Shown in pieces: positions 15,698 to 24,948 of a DNA stretch of 29,533 nt; position 1 is the first letter of the stretch; every line of letters begins with the position of its first letter. Origin of the DNA: Nitrospinaceae bacterium (lineage in GTDB: Bacteria; Nitrospinota; Nitrospinia; Nitrospinales; VA-1); NCBI GenBank assembly GCA_029261435.1, contig JAJDBI010000031.1:1-29533 (forward strand). Reading direction: 5' to 3'. Below the pieces are notes generated by a model. That model saw only the letters and a program-made list of their open reading frames with translations, ran no database searches and was not told the origin of the DNA. The position numbers were made by a program, and so were the translations under genes.

Positions 15698-17530
15698 TCA
15701 GAAAGGGGAATCCCCGTACACTTCATCAATCTTGGACAAAAAATGCATGATGGATCGCGTACACCCAATTAAATCAGGCATGGATAGACTTTCCCCCGGC
15801 TCATGCATTCTGGAGTCGGGGTCATAGGCGCCCAGACAAAGAGGGTGAACATCTCCTAAAGCCTGCATGAGTTTCGCAACAAACGGAATTGTGCCGCCAC
15901 ATCCATAAAGACATGCTTTCTCACCAAAGCCCTTTTCCAAAGAATCCAGTATCAGAGGAAATACAGGATGTTCAATTCCCGTCATCCATGGAGAAGCACC
16001 CTTATCAGCTTTGATATCCAACCCAAATCCGGGCAGAATATTTTTTTCGAGATGAGACTGAAGCGCCTCTCTAGCTTGTATATCGTTGTTGCCGGGAGCT
16101 AACCTGATTTCCACCCAAGACCGGGCAGACTTTTCCTCGAAGAGATCTGCCGAAAAATCGTGGTCAACTCTAAGAGATTGCGCTCGAGCCATCTCGCCCC
16201 TCGGATTACGCAATTCTTCAAGCCTGGGGTGCCAACTACCTTCGGAAAAAATGAGTTCATCAATCATACACGCCAATTGCAATTCTGGAATGGGAACCGG
16301 CCCACCATTGACTCCCGAGTGAGGATCTTTCTCCGACGAGCGTAATAGAATATCTGTCGACAATGGATTTTCGCTGATTACTGAGACCTTAATCTCCATT
16401 TGATATCGATTTTGATCAGCAAGAATTTTTTTCAATCGCCCTTCAAATTCTTTAGGATCACTGATATCGGGAAACGTTAAACGCGCCCCAGCCACGCCAA
16501 GAATCACACTCCCCGAAACCCGATGCTTAGGACGAGCGTTTGCAAATGAAGTTCTCAACTGCGCAATCAGTATTGAAGAAATGTCTTCGGGAACCGTGAG
16601 TCGAGTATTCGGAAGGAGACCTGCGGTCTCTTTCAAAGCCTGCACAGAAGTCGGAACTCGCGCATAACCCTCTCTTTCAGCATCTGTCACTGGCTGGTCT
16701 GCATTGGCTATTTCTTCGACCATCAGGGAATGATCCTCTCGAATGAGTGTGGCAAGGAGCTTATAAAGAGCCGTTTGCTCATCAACAGCAACCTTCCCAT
16801 CAGCAATAACCGTCACATCCATCTGGAGAATTCCACGCAAGGAGGTTGTGAGCCCCGGTTTTCCTTGAGCTGGATTGACCACATCGGTAATCACAACACA
16901 ATGGGTGCCTCGAAAAAAATCTTTATTCTCCTGAATCTGGTCAATCAGGCTATGTGAACCGCTTTCTTCTTCAGTCTCATATATTATTTTAATATTGCAA
17001 GGGAGCAGCTTTCCACTATCATCGCCCTTCTGTTTGATATCAAAGTATTTGAACAACGCATCAATGGCCATACCTATAGAGACTACCCCACTCAGGTCAT
17101 CAGCGGCTCCACGCCCATAGGCTCTCGTACGATCCTCATTCCACCTTAATTTCGTCGGAGGAATTCCGCCCCATTTCTCAAAACGCCCATCATCCATATA
17201 AGGTTGCTTATCAAGATGCGCATAAAAGAGGACCGTAGGTTTCGTTGCGGAGACAAAAGTTTCTGCCATTAATATGGGAAACGGGCTACTGGAACACGAA
17301 TCATTTATTTTGACCTCTGATAGACCAATTCCCAGAAGATATTCACGGGCGCATTCGAGAATTTCCCGCATGTCGCTGGGTGTGACACGGTCACCCTCAA
17401 ACTCATTGACACCAAAACTCCTACTGTCAATACCCACCATTTGCTCAAGCACCTGCAAATGCCTTTGCACCAGTTCGGAGTCCGAACGCAGAAATTCGGA
17501 GCAAAAAGAATAAAGGGATTCAGGTTTCAT
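15698..17530 (-). CDS. M20 family zinc metallopeptidase (dipeptidase-like)
   Basis: A 610-residue cytoplasmic enzyme of the M20 (ArgE/DapE/CPG2/carnosinase) family, which cleaves amide or peptide bonds using two zinc ions. Visible metal-site motifs in order are HLD (FYAHLDKQP, ~100), GRGAADDLSG (~145, bridging Asp), the catalytic Glu pair in ETEEESGS (~195), an Asp in VVITDVVNP (~225), and a late His in DSRMHEPGES (~580). HSGVNGG near 405 belongs to the dimerisation lid. It is longer than many M20 enzymes (~400-470 residues), closer to the dipeptidase branch. The substrate cannot be told. A tight hairpin (17542-17560) precedes the ATG and no ribosome site is visible. It lies 237 bases upstream of the HD-GYP gene and is probably a separate unit. 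Confidence 0.87.
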   Translation of the reverse strand: MKPESLYSFCSEFLRSDSELVQRHLQVLEQMVGIDSRSFGVNEFEGDRVTPSDMREILECAREYLLGIGLSEVKINDSCSSSPFPILMAETFVSATKPTVLFYAHLDKQPYMDDGRFEKWGGIPPTKLRWNEDRTRAYGRGAADDLSGVVSIGMAIDALFKYFDIKQKGDDSGKLLPCNIKIIYETEEESGSHSLIDQIQENKDFFRGTHCVVITDVVNPAQGKPGLTTSLRGILQMDVTVIADGKVAVDEQTALYKLLATLIREDHSLMVEEIANADQPVTDAEREGYARVPTSVQALKETAGLLPNTRLTVPEDISSILIAQLRTSFANARPKHRVSGSVILGVAGARLTFPDISDPKEFEGRLKKILADQNRYQMEIKVSVISENPLSTDILLRSSEKDPHSGVNGGPVPIPELQLACMIDELIFSEGSWHPRLEELRNPRGEMARAQSLRVDHDFSADLFEEKSARSWVEIRLAPGNNDIQAREALQSHLEKNILPGFGLDIKADKGASPWMTGIEHPVFPLILDSLEKGFGEKACLYGCGGTIPFVAKLMQALGDVHPLCLGAYDPDSRMHEPGESLSMPDLIGCTRSIMHFLSKIDEVYGDSPF

Positions 17531-17541
17531 TTTAAGACAGG

Positions 17542-17560
17542 GGTGGGAATCTCGCCCACC
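17542..17560 (-). repeat. GC-rich hairpin directly upstream of the M20 start codon
   Basis: GGTGGG and CCCACC form a perfect 6-base stem around a 7-base loop, ending 11 bases before the ATG at 17530. In mRNA it would sit where a ribosome binds, so it may limit translation. There is no T-run after it, which argues against a terminator. Confidence 0.45.
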
Positions 17561-17852
17561 AAATATGTCAGCCTCAAGGAAGACTGAACATGACCGTTTA
17601 AATTATCTGGTTTGACCATAGGAATTTTCATACACCTGCCTTAAAATCAAAGGTTCAACCTCTTTCACTCTGAAACAAGCATAATCGCTTAAATCATTTG
17701 AAAGATCAACCGAGAAGCTTTTATTGACTTGGTTAAGCTTTCTTTACTTCATGGTATGCATGGTATAAAATCCTTCAAATAAGAATTTAAAAATATTTTT
17801 GAATTCTTGACCAGAGCTTTCGTCCCACGAGTTTTCTCCCCTGAAATTTAAC
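17561..17852. other. AT-rich intergenic region
   Basis: No gene with family resemblance is seen. It contains two AAGCTT sites flanking TTATTGACTTGG (~17715-17740) and a short tandem CATGGTAT repeat (~17748-17763) running into TATAAA. It probably holds the promoter of the M20 gene on the minus strand and possibly one for the following small ORF. Confidence 0.35.
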
Positions 17853-18128
17853 ATGCTACAAAACCTGAAAAACCTTTTTGAGCTTTGCAGAATTTTAAAA
17901 ACACGAGGAAACTGGCCTCTTATTCGAAGGTCAAAAAAACAGCTATGGGGTTTCTTTATTTGCAGAAATGGTTTAATACAAAAACCTTTTTTTTCTGCCA
18001 TGATTTACTGGTTTCATATGCTCAAGGGTTTGGACATTCTAATTTGGCGACTTGAAACCTTTGGATTTTTGTTCAGCAAAAGATTAAATGATGACGACCG
18101 TAAATATTTAAATCAATGTTTAAAGTAA
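17853..18128 (+). CDS. Hypothetical 91-residue basic protein
   Basis: I do not recognise this ORF. It starts at ATG and encodes a basic, aromatic-rich protein. The central stretch (FFSAMIYWFHMLKGLDILIWRL, ~47-68) is amphipathic to hydrophobic and could be a membrane-associated helix. It ends in a charged tail (SKRLNDDDRKYLNQCLK). There is no clear ribosome site, and a competing 85-residue frame lies on the other strand. Position 74 bases before a GT39 glycosyltransferase allows a small envelope protein, but chance remains a serious possibility. Confidence 0.35.
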   Translation: MLQNLKNLFELCRILKTRGNWPLIRRSKKQLWGFFICRNGLIQKPFFSAMIYWFHMLKGLDILIWRLETFGFLFSKRLNDDDRKYLNQCLK

Positions 18129-18201
18129 CCATGTCCGAGGCTTCTCATCCTTTTGGTTTTCAGCATCGGCTTTCACCCTTCAACCGATCATACCTCCTAA
18201 T

Positions 18202-19683
18202 TTGAACTCCGCACTGAATGACAAGAGACTTCAGGTTTTATTCCTGATTTTTTCTTCACTTTTAATATTTCTGGGTCGACAATTGGACACCGGCATCACT
18301 AATTTTGACGATGCCTATTACGCTCAGAAAGCAAAAGAAATCCTAGGCTCGGGGTCCTTCTGGATCATCAATCACTCCGGAACACCTACTTTTGACAACC
18401 CACCCCTTCCTTTCTGGCTAACGGCTTTAGCTTTCAGTATTTTTGGGATTTCCAGTTACTCAGCAATTTTCTCTTCTGCTCTATTTGCCACCGGAATCGT
18501 CCTCATAACCTACCGATTGAGCCTGTTACTCTACAAAGATAACTGGATCGCTTTCACCTCAGCCTTTGTTCTGCTTTTTCCTGGAATGTTTGTCGATTCT
18601 TCTCGTCGAGGCATGGTCGATATTCCCGTGGCATTTTTTGTCACCTTGGCGTTCTATGCGTTCTTCAAGGCGCGGGATATCAAACCCTGGTATCTGGTTT
18701 TCGGTTTGGCAACTGCAGGTGCCATATTGTCTAAAAGCGTTCTAGGACTTTTCCCCCTTACAATTGTCGGTGTTTTTTTGATTTTCAGTCGACAATGGAA
18801 AGAAATTATCAATCCCTGGTTTTTATCAGGATGTATGATTGCTCTACTTTTGGGATTCAGCTGGCACATTATTAACTGGCACCACCACGGGCAAGGATTC
18901 ATTAATGCGCATTTTGGATCGCTGATTATCAACCGGAGTTATGGTGGAGTTAAGGAAACTTTTTATTTTCTGGGTTATACAAAAGACTTCTTAAAAAATT
19001 ACTGGCCCTGGCTTCCTTTTACCCTGATAGGTCTGGCACAATTTGGCAAACACGGTTTTTTTAAAGATAAAGATCGAACAGCTTTATTACTCTTCTTGTG
19101 GCCTGTACTCACCTTTTTGGTAATGAGCACGAGCAAAAATCAGACACTCCGTTATCTATTCCTGATGTTTCCAGCCCTCGCCATTATCACTGCGAAAACT
19201 GTTTCTAACTGGCTCGGACCGGACAAAAAAGATCGCGCTCTGGGAATAATGATCGGGGTTATTGCTGTAACTATTCTGTTCGTCAATGCCACCCCTTTTC
19301 AGGTTAAAGTAACTCTTGCCCAAAGCAGTAAAGAAGTGAGAGAATTGGCAACTGTCATAAATCTCAACACGCCAACAAACCAGACAATAGGCAACTACGG
19401 TCTCACTCCCTCGAATCCCAGATTAGCGATGCTGTTCTATTCCAACCGTGTCATGGAGTCATTCGTTACTCGAGATCCAGAGAAGCTAATAACATCTTTA
19501 TCTTCCGCCCCGGGAAAAACATGGTTGTCCTCTATTGTTGAATTTAGAAAGCTGGCCTCCCTGTATCCTGATAAGGTTTATTTGATTCAAGCAAATAGCA
19601 AATATGCTTTTTTTACTTCCATGAAAAACCGGGAGAATGTCAGATACGATTTCTCGGCAATGCCATTACCTCTTATCAAATAA
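18202..19683 (+). CDS. GT39/ArnT-like membrane glycosyltransferase
   Basis: A 493-residue polytopic inner-membrane protein of the GT-C fold (dolichyl-phosphate-mannose mannosyltransferase / ArnT superfamily). These enzymes move a sugar from a polyprenyl-phosphate carrier to lipid A, protein or glycan on the periplasmic side. The acidic catalytic pair in the first external loop is visible (NFDDAYYAQKA, ~34-44), followed by the DNPPLPFWLTAL loop and about ten hydrophobic helices. A soluble C-terminal part follows ~370. The start is TTG at 18202: the frame is open only from 18124 and holds no ATG before the first helix, and the ribosome site is poor. Its stop lies 4 bases from that of the convergent GT39 gene. 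The acceptor is unknown. Confidence 0.85.
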   Translation: MNSALNDKRLQVLFLIFSSLLIFLGRQLDTGITNFDDAYYAQKAKEILGSGSFWIINHSGTPTFDNPPLPFWLTALAFSIFGISSYSAIFSSALFATGIVLITYRLSLLLYKDNWIAFTSAFVLLFPGMFVDSSRRGMVDIPVAFFVTLAFYAFFKARDIKPWYLVFGLATAGAILSKSVLGLFPLTIVGVFLIFSRQWKEIINPWFLSGCMIALLLGFSWHIINWHHHGQGFINAHFGSLIINRSYGGVKETFYFLGYTKDFLKNYWPWLPFTLIGLAQFGKHGFFKDKDRTALLLFLWPVLTFLVMSTSKNQTLRYLFLMFPALAIITAKTVSNWLGPDKKDRALGIMIGVIAVTILFVNATPFQVKVTLAQSSKEVRELATVINLNTPTNQTIGNYGLTPSNPRLAMLFYSNRVMESFVTRDPEKLITSLSSAPGKTWLSSIVEFRKLASLYPDKVYLIQANSKYAFFTSMKNRENVRYDFSAMPLPLIK

Positions 19684-19687
19684 CCTG

Positions 19688-21451
19688 CTATTTATTCGAT
19701 AATAGATAGATCTTTTCCGTTAGTCCTGAAATACCCGTAGATTCTGCTTTTCCAAAAAGTTCCTTGAATCTATCCCAATCAACACGCCCTCTTAACCAAG
19801 CAATATCCTCTGCCACTATCTTGAGCGGGGCACTGGAAAAACTCTCCTGCAAATCCTTTTCTCGCATGACAACCAAAACCTTGTCATCAGCACCAATAAA
19901 TTGCTGAATTTGACTGGGCTGAGAAAATCCAAAAACCTTTCTTCCTGTCAACACACCCAGCTTTGCTCTTTGATTTCCTAACCTGTACACCCCTGTATAA
20001 CCAGAAAATTTATCGGCTGATATTTTCTCAGAAAACAGCTTCATCGGATAACGACTAAGATGAGGAAAAACCTCCCCGCTTAAAAAAGCAAAGGCAAAAA
20101 CAAGCGAAAATGAAATGGCAAATACTTGTTTCCCATATTGTTGTTTCTTGCCAAGCCTAAAAATACTGATACTCGTCATCAAAAACAATGCAGGTAATAT
20201 GAAAAAATGTATGGGCACACTATAGATCAAATTAAAAACATACAACGCCCCACCTGAAGATATCGCCGCCACAAAAAGAATAATTCCCGTAAAAACCACA
20301 GTGACTTTATAACCCTGCCAATCCGCCCCTCCCTCTTCCATGTCCGCGAAAAATTTTGCCACCAGAATGGCAACTGCCGAAGAGGCTGGCAACATATATC
20401 GGCTATGTTCTGTCCTGACAAGGGTGAACAGGACCAGGCATACTAGCATCCATATATAACAAAGCAGAATCGACTCATTCTCCCGGGCAAACAACAATCC
20501 AACGCGATCCCTCATGTTAATCAAAACCTGTCTGAAGTATTCTGGTACTCCCGAAGCCGGGGAAAGTGAGTGACCACAAATGCCAAACTGGTGGAGAAAT
20601 GCTACAAGAAAGAAAAATACCCAAGGCAAGTGATAGCGAAATAACACACCAAAGAAGTAAAAGCTGAATGGGCTATCGTGAACCAGCCTATTTGATATTT
20701 CGGCCCCAATAATATGATTCTTAAATTCATCTCCATGTAGTAAGAGCATTGTTGCAAACCAGGGAAGGATCACCAGCAATACAATCACCAAACCCTGCCC
20801 TATGCGCATTTGAGACCAGGAATCCTTCCTTCTAGTTACCATTAAAAAAATTATCGCAATCATACCGGGGATGATTACAGCCGGAGGCCCCTTAGTCATA
20901 AATCCCAGAGCCATTGCCAGATAAAATAAATAGGCATCATTTTTCTCCTTAAAATCTCCCTGATACAAGCGCACGAAATAATAAACCGCCAAGAGAACGA
21001 AAAAATTCATGACGATGTCTGTGGTGGCCCATCGGGAAATCTGAAAATAAAGGAACGTAGCCGGCAAGATCAAAACACTGTATAAAGCCGTTCGACCATC
21101 GAACAATCGTCTGGAGACAACATAAAGCAAACCGATGGCAAGGCATCCAAAAAACGCGGAAGTCAGCCGAGCTGAAACCAGACTCACACCAAATATCTTG
21201 TACGAAGCAGACATCAACCAGTAATAGAGGATGGGCTTGGCAAATCTCTTTGCATCATGGTGAACAGGGGTGAGGTAATCTCCCGACTCAACCATGTTCC
21301 GAGTGGATTCGACATAATAATCCTCATCACTATGATAAGGAGGAACCCCGCCAAGCTCGTAGGTCAAGGCGGCAAAGCAAAAAAACAACCAGAGGAACAC
21401 AAGTTGCTTTTCAGTCACCTTACTGAAGAGTTCTTGAAAAAAGGTCAACAT
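19688..21451 (-). CDS. GT39/ArnT-like membrane glycosyltransferase
   Basis: A 587-residue polytopic GT-C protein, homologous in layout to the plus-strand gene it faces but clearly distinct. Key segments are YHSDEDYYVESTRNMVESGDY (~39-59, acidic catalytic loop), the KRFAKPILYYWLMS loop (~68-81) and WATTDIVMNFF (~141), which match the ArnT/PMT pattern closely. There are about twelve membrane helices and a periplasmic C-terminal domain from ~465. ArnT-type enzymes transfer a sugar such as aminoarabinose from undecaprenyl phosphate to lipid A, but no arnBCADEF companions are here, so the donor is open. It starts at ATG 21451, 153 bases from the divergent GT4 gene. Confidence 0.87.
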   Translation of the reverse strand: MLTFFQELFSKVTEKQLVFLWLFFCFAALTYELGGVPPYHSDEDYYVESTRNMVESGDYLTPVHHDAKRFAKPILYYWLMSASYKIFGVSLVSARLTSAFFGCLAIGLLYVVSRRLFDGRTALYSVLILPATFLYFQISRWATTDIVMNFFVLLAVYYFVRLYQGDFKEKNDAYLFYLAMALGFMTKGPPAVIIPGMIAIIFLMVTRRKDSWSQMRIGQGLVIVLLVILPWFATMLLLHGDEFKNHIIGAEISNRLVHDSPFSFYFFGVLFRYHLPWVFFFLVAFLHQFGICGHSLSPASGVPEYFRQVLINMRDRVGLLFARENESILLCYIWMLVCLVLFTLVRTEHSRYMLPASSAVAILVAKFFADMEEGGADWQGYKVTVVFTGIILFVAAISSGGALYVFNLIYSVPIHFFILPALFLMTSISIFRLGKKQQYGKQVFAISFSLVFAFAFLSGEVFPHLSRYPMKLFSEKISADKFSGYTGVYRLGNQRAKLGVLTGRKVFGFSQPSQIQQFIGADDKVLVVMREKDLQESFSSAPLKIVAEDIAWLRGRVDWDRFKELFGKAESTGISGLTEKIYLLSNK

Positions 21452-21604
21452 AAATAAATATGTAGCGAATTAAAGGAAAGAATATTGAAAAAAGATTGAC
21501 AGACTATCTTTCTAAAGCATCACAATAATTAAATAGAAGAAATAAAGCAACCATGATAATCTCCCGCGTAAACCTCATATCAAACCCTCTGAAAATTTAC
21601 GAAT

Positions 21605-22738
21605 GTGAAAATTTGCCTGCTCTGTTTTGACATTTCAAATAATTCATTAGGCAGAGCCGCCTTATTGGCCAGCGCCCTCGCTGCCTGGCATGACGTTGAG
21701 ATTATTGGAACCTCAAAGAATGGGGATATCTGGTATCCCATGCGTGACATTGAAGTTCCTATCAAAATTTATCCCTGGAGTCGTTATCCCAGCTTTATCT
21801 CTATCATACGCAAAATGCTTCGGGAGATGGACGCAGACATTTATATTGCCTGCAAGTTACGACCTACGAGTTTTGGAATTGCTTTACTGAAAAAATGGTT
21901 TGCAAGTAAGCCTGTCCTTTTGGATATTGATGATTGGGAAGCCGGATTTTATTATCACTCAGGGTTCTGGGGATGCGTTGGGCGCTTTCTGAATTTTTCC
22001 AACCCGAATGGATTGCCTTACACCTGGCTGATGGAAAAACTTACAGGGTTTGCCGATTCCATCATTGTCAGCAACAGGTTTTTGCAAAACCGTTTTACCG
22101 GACACCTGATTCACCATTGCAGAGACACAACAGTTTTAAACCCTGATAATTTTAACTCGCAGGAAGTTAAACAATCTCTCGGCCTGGGAAACAATCGCGT
22201 TATCATGTTCATGGGAACTCCCAGAGCTCATAAAGGCATTGATGACCTTATTAAAGCAGTAGATAGTTTGAATCATTCAGACCTTCGCCTGGTCTTTATT
22301 GGAGCCGAGCCCTCTTTCAATCCGGTTAGGAATAGTCCTTCCTCCACTCAGCAAAAAGTAGTCGTTCTCCCCAAGATTCCCTTTAAGGAGCTTCCAAGGC
22401 ATCTTTCGGCAGCCGATATTTTGGTTGTCCCTCAGAGGGACACAACGGATACCCAAGGACAGATCCCGGCAAAACTTTTTGACGCTATGGCAATGGCTAA
22501 GCCGGTAATCACCACTCGTGTCTCCGATATTCCTGAAGTGTTAGGAGGACATGGTTATCTTATTGAACCGGGAAACCCTGATGAGCTTGCCCTCACCCTC
22601 CAACATGTTCTGAATCATCCTGAGGAAGCCAAAGAAAGAGGACTTCGAGCTCGACAGCGTTGCATAGAGTTCTATGACCTAAAGGTCATGAAATTGAAAT
22701 TACAAAACCTGGTCGAAGAAATAACGGGTACATCTTGA
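21605..22738 (+). CDS. GT4 family glycosyltransferase
   Basis: A 377-residue GT-B fold enzyme. The N-terminal domain (~1-185) has a DIDDWEAGF loop near 112. The C-terminal nucleotide-sugar domain begins with IMFMGTPRAHKGIDDLIKAV (~199-218) and contains ADILVVPQRD (~275) and PAKLFDAMAMAKPVITTRVSDIPEV (~292-316), the GT4 donor-site motif with Asp where Glu is common. It would transfer a sugar from an NDP or UDP donor during LPS core or surface glycan assembly at the cytoplasmic face. The start is GTG (MKICLLCFD); there is no upstream in-frame ATG and no clear ribosome site. It is first in a run of plus-strand glycosyltransferases. Confidence 0.87.
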   Translation: MKICLLCFDISNNSLGRAALLASALAAWHDVEIIGTSKNGDIWYPMRDIEVPIKIYPWSRYPSFISIIRKMLREMDADIYIACKLRPTSFGIALLKKWFASKPVLLDIDDWEAGFYYHSGFWGCVGRFLNFSNPNGLPYTWLMEKLTGFADSIIVSNRFLQNRFTGHLIHHCRDTTVLNPDNFNSQEVKQSLGLGNNRVIMFMGTPRAHKGIDDLIKAVDSLNHSDLRLVFIGAEPSFNPVRNSPSSTQQKVVVLPKIPFKELPRHLSAADILVVPQRDTTDTQGQIPAKLFDAMAMAKPVITTRVSDIPEVLGGHGYLIEPGNPDELALTLQHVLNHPEEAKERGLRARQRCIEFYDLKVMKLKLQNLVEEITGTS

Positions 22739-22799
22739 AGACAGCAGTCATTCACGCGAATAAACCTTCAAGGTTACTTGAGCACACTTTGAACAGGTT

Positions 22800-22827
22800 T
22801 TGTACCTATGCAGATTTGGTCTATAAT
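22800..22827 (+). promoter_or_regulatory. Candidate sigma70 promoter of the GT9 gene
   Basis: TTGTAC and a perfect TATAAT are separated by 16 bases, with the start expected near 22834 and a leader of about 60 nt. This suggests the GT9 gene is at least partly transcribed apart from the GT4 gene 157 bases upstream. Confidence 0.5.
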
Positions 22828-22895
22828 CAATGTGTCTGAAAAAACCACGTTGCTGAATTCAGCTTCAATTTTTTAAAATGGAGTTATGATTTATT

Positions 22896-23951
22896 TTGCT
22901 AAGTTTTCCTCGGGAGAAATTACCCAAAAACCCAAAGATTCTTATTATCAAACTACGTTCTATTGGAGATGTTGTATACAATACAGCGGTATATACCCCT
23001 TTAAAGAAAAGTTTTCCTGATTGCCACTTAACTGTCTTGGTGGAACACTTTTCGTTGGACATAGTCCGTAATCATCCGGATATTGATCAGGTTTTATCCT
23101 TTGAAAAAAAATCCTGGCTGCACTCGCTTGGGTTTTATTACCGACTTTTTGCCGACAGGTACGATGTTGTGATTGATATGCATGAAGGAACACGGGGGGC
23201 GGTCATGTGCTTTGTCACCCAGGCTCCCTACCGCGTTGGTCACAAATTCGCCAACCGATCATTCCTGTATAATGTTAAACTCGACTTTGGCGTTCTCAAC
23301 CCCAACCGACCTATTGACTATCAAGTTGCCCTGATAAAAAAAATGGGGGTGGAGTTTGGAGAAATTGCACCTTCTGTCCACATTCCAGAATCAGCTCATA
23401 CCAAAGCCGGAAAACTTTTACAAATAGAAGGAGTTGACCCTCACGAGCCCTTCTGTATTTTACATCCTGGTGCAAAGCCTTATGACCGCTGGGAAGCTGA
23501 AAAATTCGCACAACTCGCCGACACAATTTATTCTCAGCACCATATGAAAACTATATTGACCTGTGGACCGGGACAGGAGTCCATGGTTGATGAAATCACG
23601 CCTAAAATAAAAAATGCTCCCTACACTTTCATCAGCACTGATCTGGAAACTCTTGGTGCCATCACCCAAAAAGCCCGGTTTGTAGTGTGCCATGACGGGG
23701 GTTATATGCATTTCGCTGCCGCTCTTGGAGGCCCCGTAGTAGGAATGTTCGGATGGACTAATCCTGAAACCTGGCGCCCCCCAGGAAACAACGCGACCAT
23801 AATTTCAAAAGAAATTGAATGTCGACCTTGCAACCTGCAAACTAGGAAAGAGGAATGTTGGAATGGCCGACCGGAATGTAAAAGCCTCATCACTGTAGAA
23901 GACATCATGGAAGCCATAACCCAGGTTTACCCGGGAAATACTACGAGTTAG
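22896..23951 (+). CDS. GT9 glycosyltransferase (heptosyltransferase type)
   Basis: A 351-residue GT-B enzyme of family GT9, which adds ADP-heptose or related sugars to the LPS inner core. Family marks are KILIIKLRSIGDVV (~14-27), FCILHPGAKPYDRWEAEKFAQL (~187-208), VCHDGGYMHFAAALGGPVVGMFGWTNP (~267-293), and the cysteine-bearing tail ECRPCN...EECWNGRPECKSLI (~309-335). The sequence style is WaaQ/RfaQ-like (heptosyltransferase III). The start is TTG; an ATG at 22878 is in frame but is followed by a stop after three codons. GGAG lies about 12 bases before the TTG. The 3' end overlaps the convergent GT9 gene by 11 bases. Confidence 0.88.
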   Translation: MLSFPREKLPKNPKILIIKLRSIGDVVYNTAVYTPLKKSFPDCHLTVLVEHFSLDIVRNHPDIDQVLSFEKKSWLHSLGFYYRLFADRYDVVIDMHEGTRGAVMCFVTQAPYRVGHKFANRSFLYNVKLDFGVLNPNRPIDYQVALIKKMGVEFGEIAPSVHIPESAHTKAGKLLQIEGVDPHEPFCILHPGAKPYDRWEAEKFAQLADTIYSQHHMKTILTCGPGQESMVDEITPKIKNAPYTFISTDLETLGAITQKARFVVCHDGGYMHFAAALGGPVVGMFGWTNPETWRPPGNNATIISKEIECRPCNLQTRKEECWNGRPECKSLITVEDIMEAITQVYPGNTTS

Positions 23952-24948
23952 ATTTCTCTGCCAGCATTTGTTCTACCTGTTCCCAAACCCTATCCACCGT
24001 AATGCATCTGAAATGAAATTCTCCCGGGTTTTCCTCGCCGACATAATCCTTTCCTTCCGTGTCAATCGTAATAACTCGACATAAATGATCGGGTATCTCA
24101 TATGGGCCGGAACCTGAAGGCGGAATGGTTCCGAAAAGTGCCACAACCGGAGCTCTCACTGCAAACGCGATATGCATCGGTCCGGTGTCAGAAGTTACCA
24201 TGAGCCTGGCCTTCGAAATGATGTTAGCGTTAACCATGATCGACTGACTGCAAACTTCCATCGCCCGAGTGGTATTGAGTTGATTTAAAATAGTGACGGC
24301 TCGCTTTTTTTCATTCGGCCCTCCACCTAATATGATATTGCAGGATGTTGTCTTGAGTATTCGACTAGCTAGTTCACTGAAGCGCTCTACCATCCATCGT
24401 CGACCTTCTACAGCAGCTCCCAAGTTTAGATAAACATATTTTCCAGGACTAAAACCATGAGACTTTAAAATTTTTTGCGACTTATCCATAGCAGCCTGAT
24501 CAAAGAATATTTCCATCTGACCGCCATCAGGCTTCACACCAAACTTTTCCATCATGATCAATCTTTTCTGTATTCCATGAACGTCAGCACCCATTTTCAT
24601 GCGATGAGATTCGGGAATCCAATCATGATTCTGGTAGCTCCAAATTGGAACTGAAGGAAGCCAAGGCAGCATCCGCTTAAAGTTGCGGTTGGCATGAAAA
24701 AGATAGATGGCGTCATAAGGCCTTCCTAACAACTTTATTCCTAAAAGAGGCTGACGATACCATTGACCACTGTATTCAAATATTTGGTTCAGGTAAGGAT
24801 TAAAATCAAATAAAGACTTCCAAGACCGACTCACGATCAAATCAATTTCCATTTCTGGAAATGACTTCCGCAAGGCCCGGATTCCCGGAGTCCCCCAAAG
24901 GCAGTCCCCCATCCCTGTTGTGCTAACTACCAAAACTTTTTTATTCAT
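23941..24948 (-). CDS. GT9 glycosyltransferase (heptosyltransferase type)
   Basis: A 335-residue GT9 protein. It opens with KKVLVVSTTGMGDCLWGTPGIRAL (~3-26, the STSxGD acceptor loop of heptosyltransferases). It continues with YVYLNLGAAVEGRRWMVERFSELA (~173-196) and the donor-site stretch RLMVTSDTGPMHIAFAVRAPVVALFGTIPPSGSGPY (~245-280), with TSDTGPMH strongly family-typical. It would add heptose or a related sugar in LPS core synthesis. It is not a close copy of the convergent GT9 gene, so the two probably act at different core positions. It lies opposite to all neighbouring glycosyltransferases and its stop lies inside the 3' end of the other gene. Confidence 0.87.
   Translation of the reverse strand: MNKKVLVVSTTGMGDCLWGTPGIRALRKSFPEMEIDLIVSRSWKSLFDFNPYLNQIFEYSGQWYRQPLLGIKLLGRPYDAIYLFHANRNFKRMLPWLPSVPIWSYQNHDWIPESHRMKMGADVHGIQKRLIMMEKFGVKPDGGQMEIFFDQAAMDKSQKILKSHGFSPGKYVYLNLGAAVEGRRWMVERFSELASRILKTTSCNIILGGGPNEKKRAVTILNQLNTTRAMEVCSQSIMVNANIISKARLMVTSDTGPMHIAFAVRAPVVALFGTIPPSGSGPYEIPDHLCRVITIDTEGKDYVGEENPGEFHFRCITVDRVWEQVEQMLAEKSNS

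Noticed and set aside
17744..18001. 85-codon minus-strand ORF
   Set aside because: No recognisable protein features; overlaps the somewhat better 91-codon plus-strand ORF.
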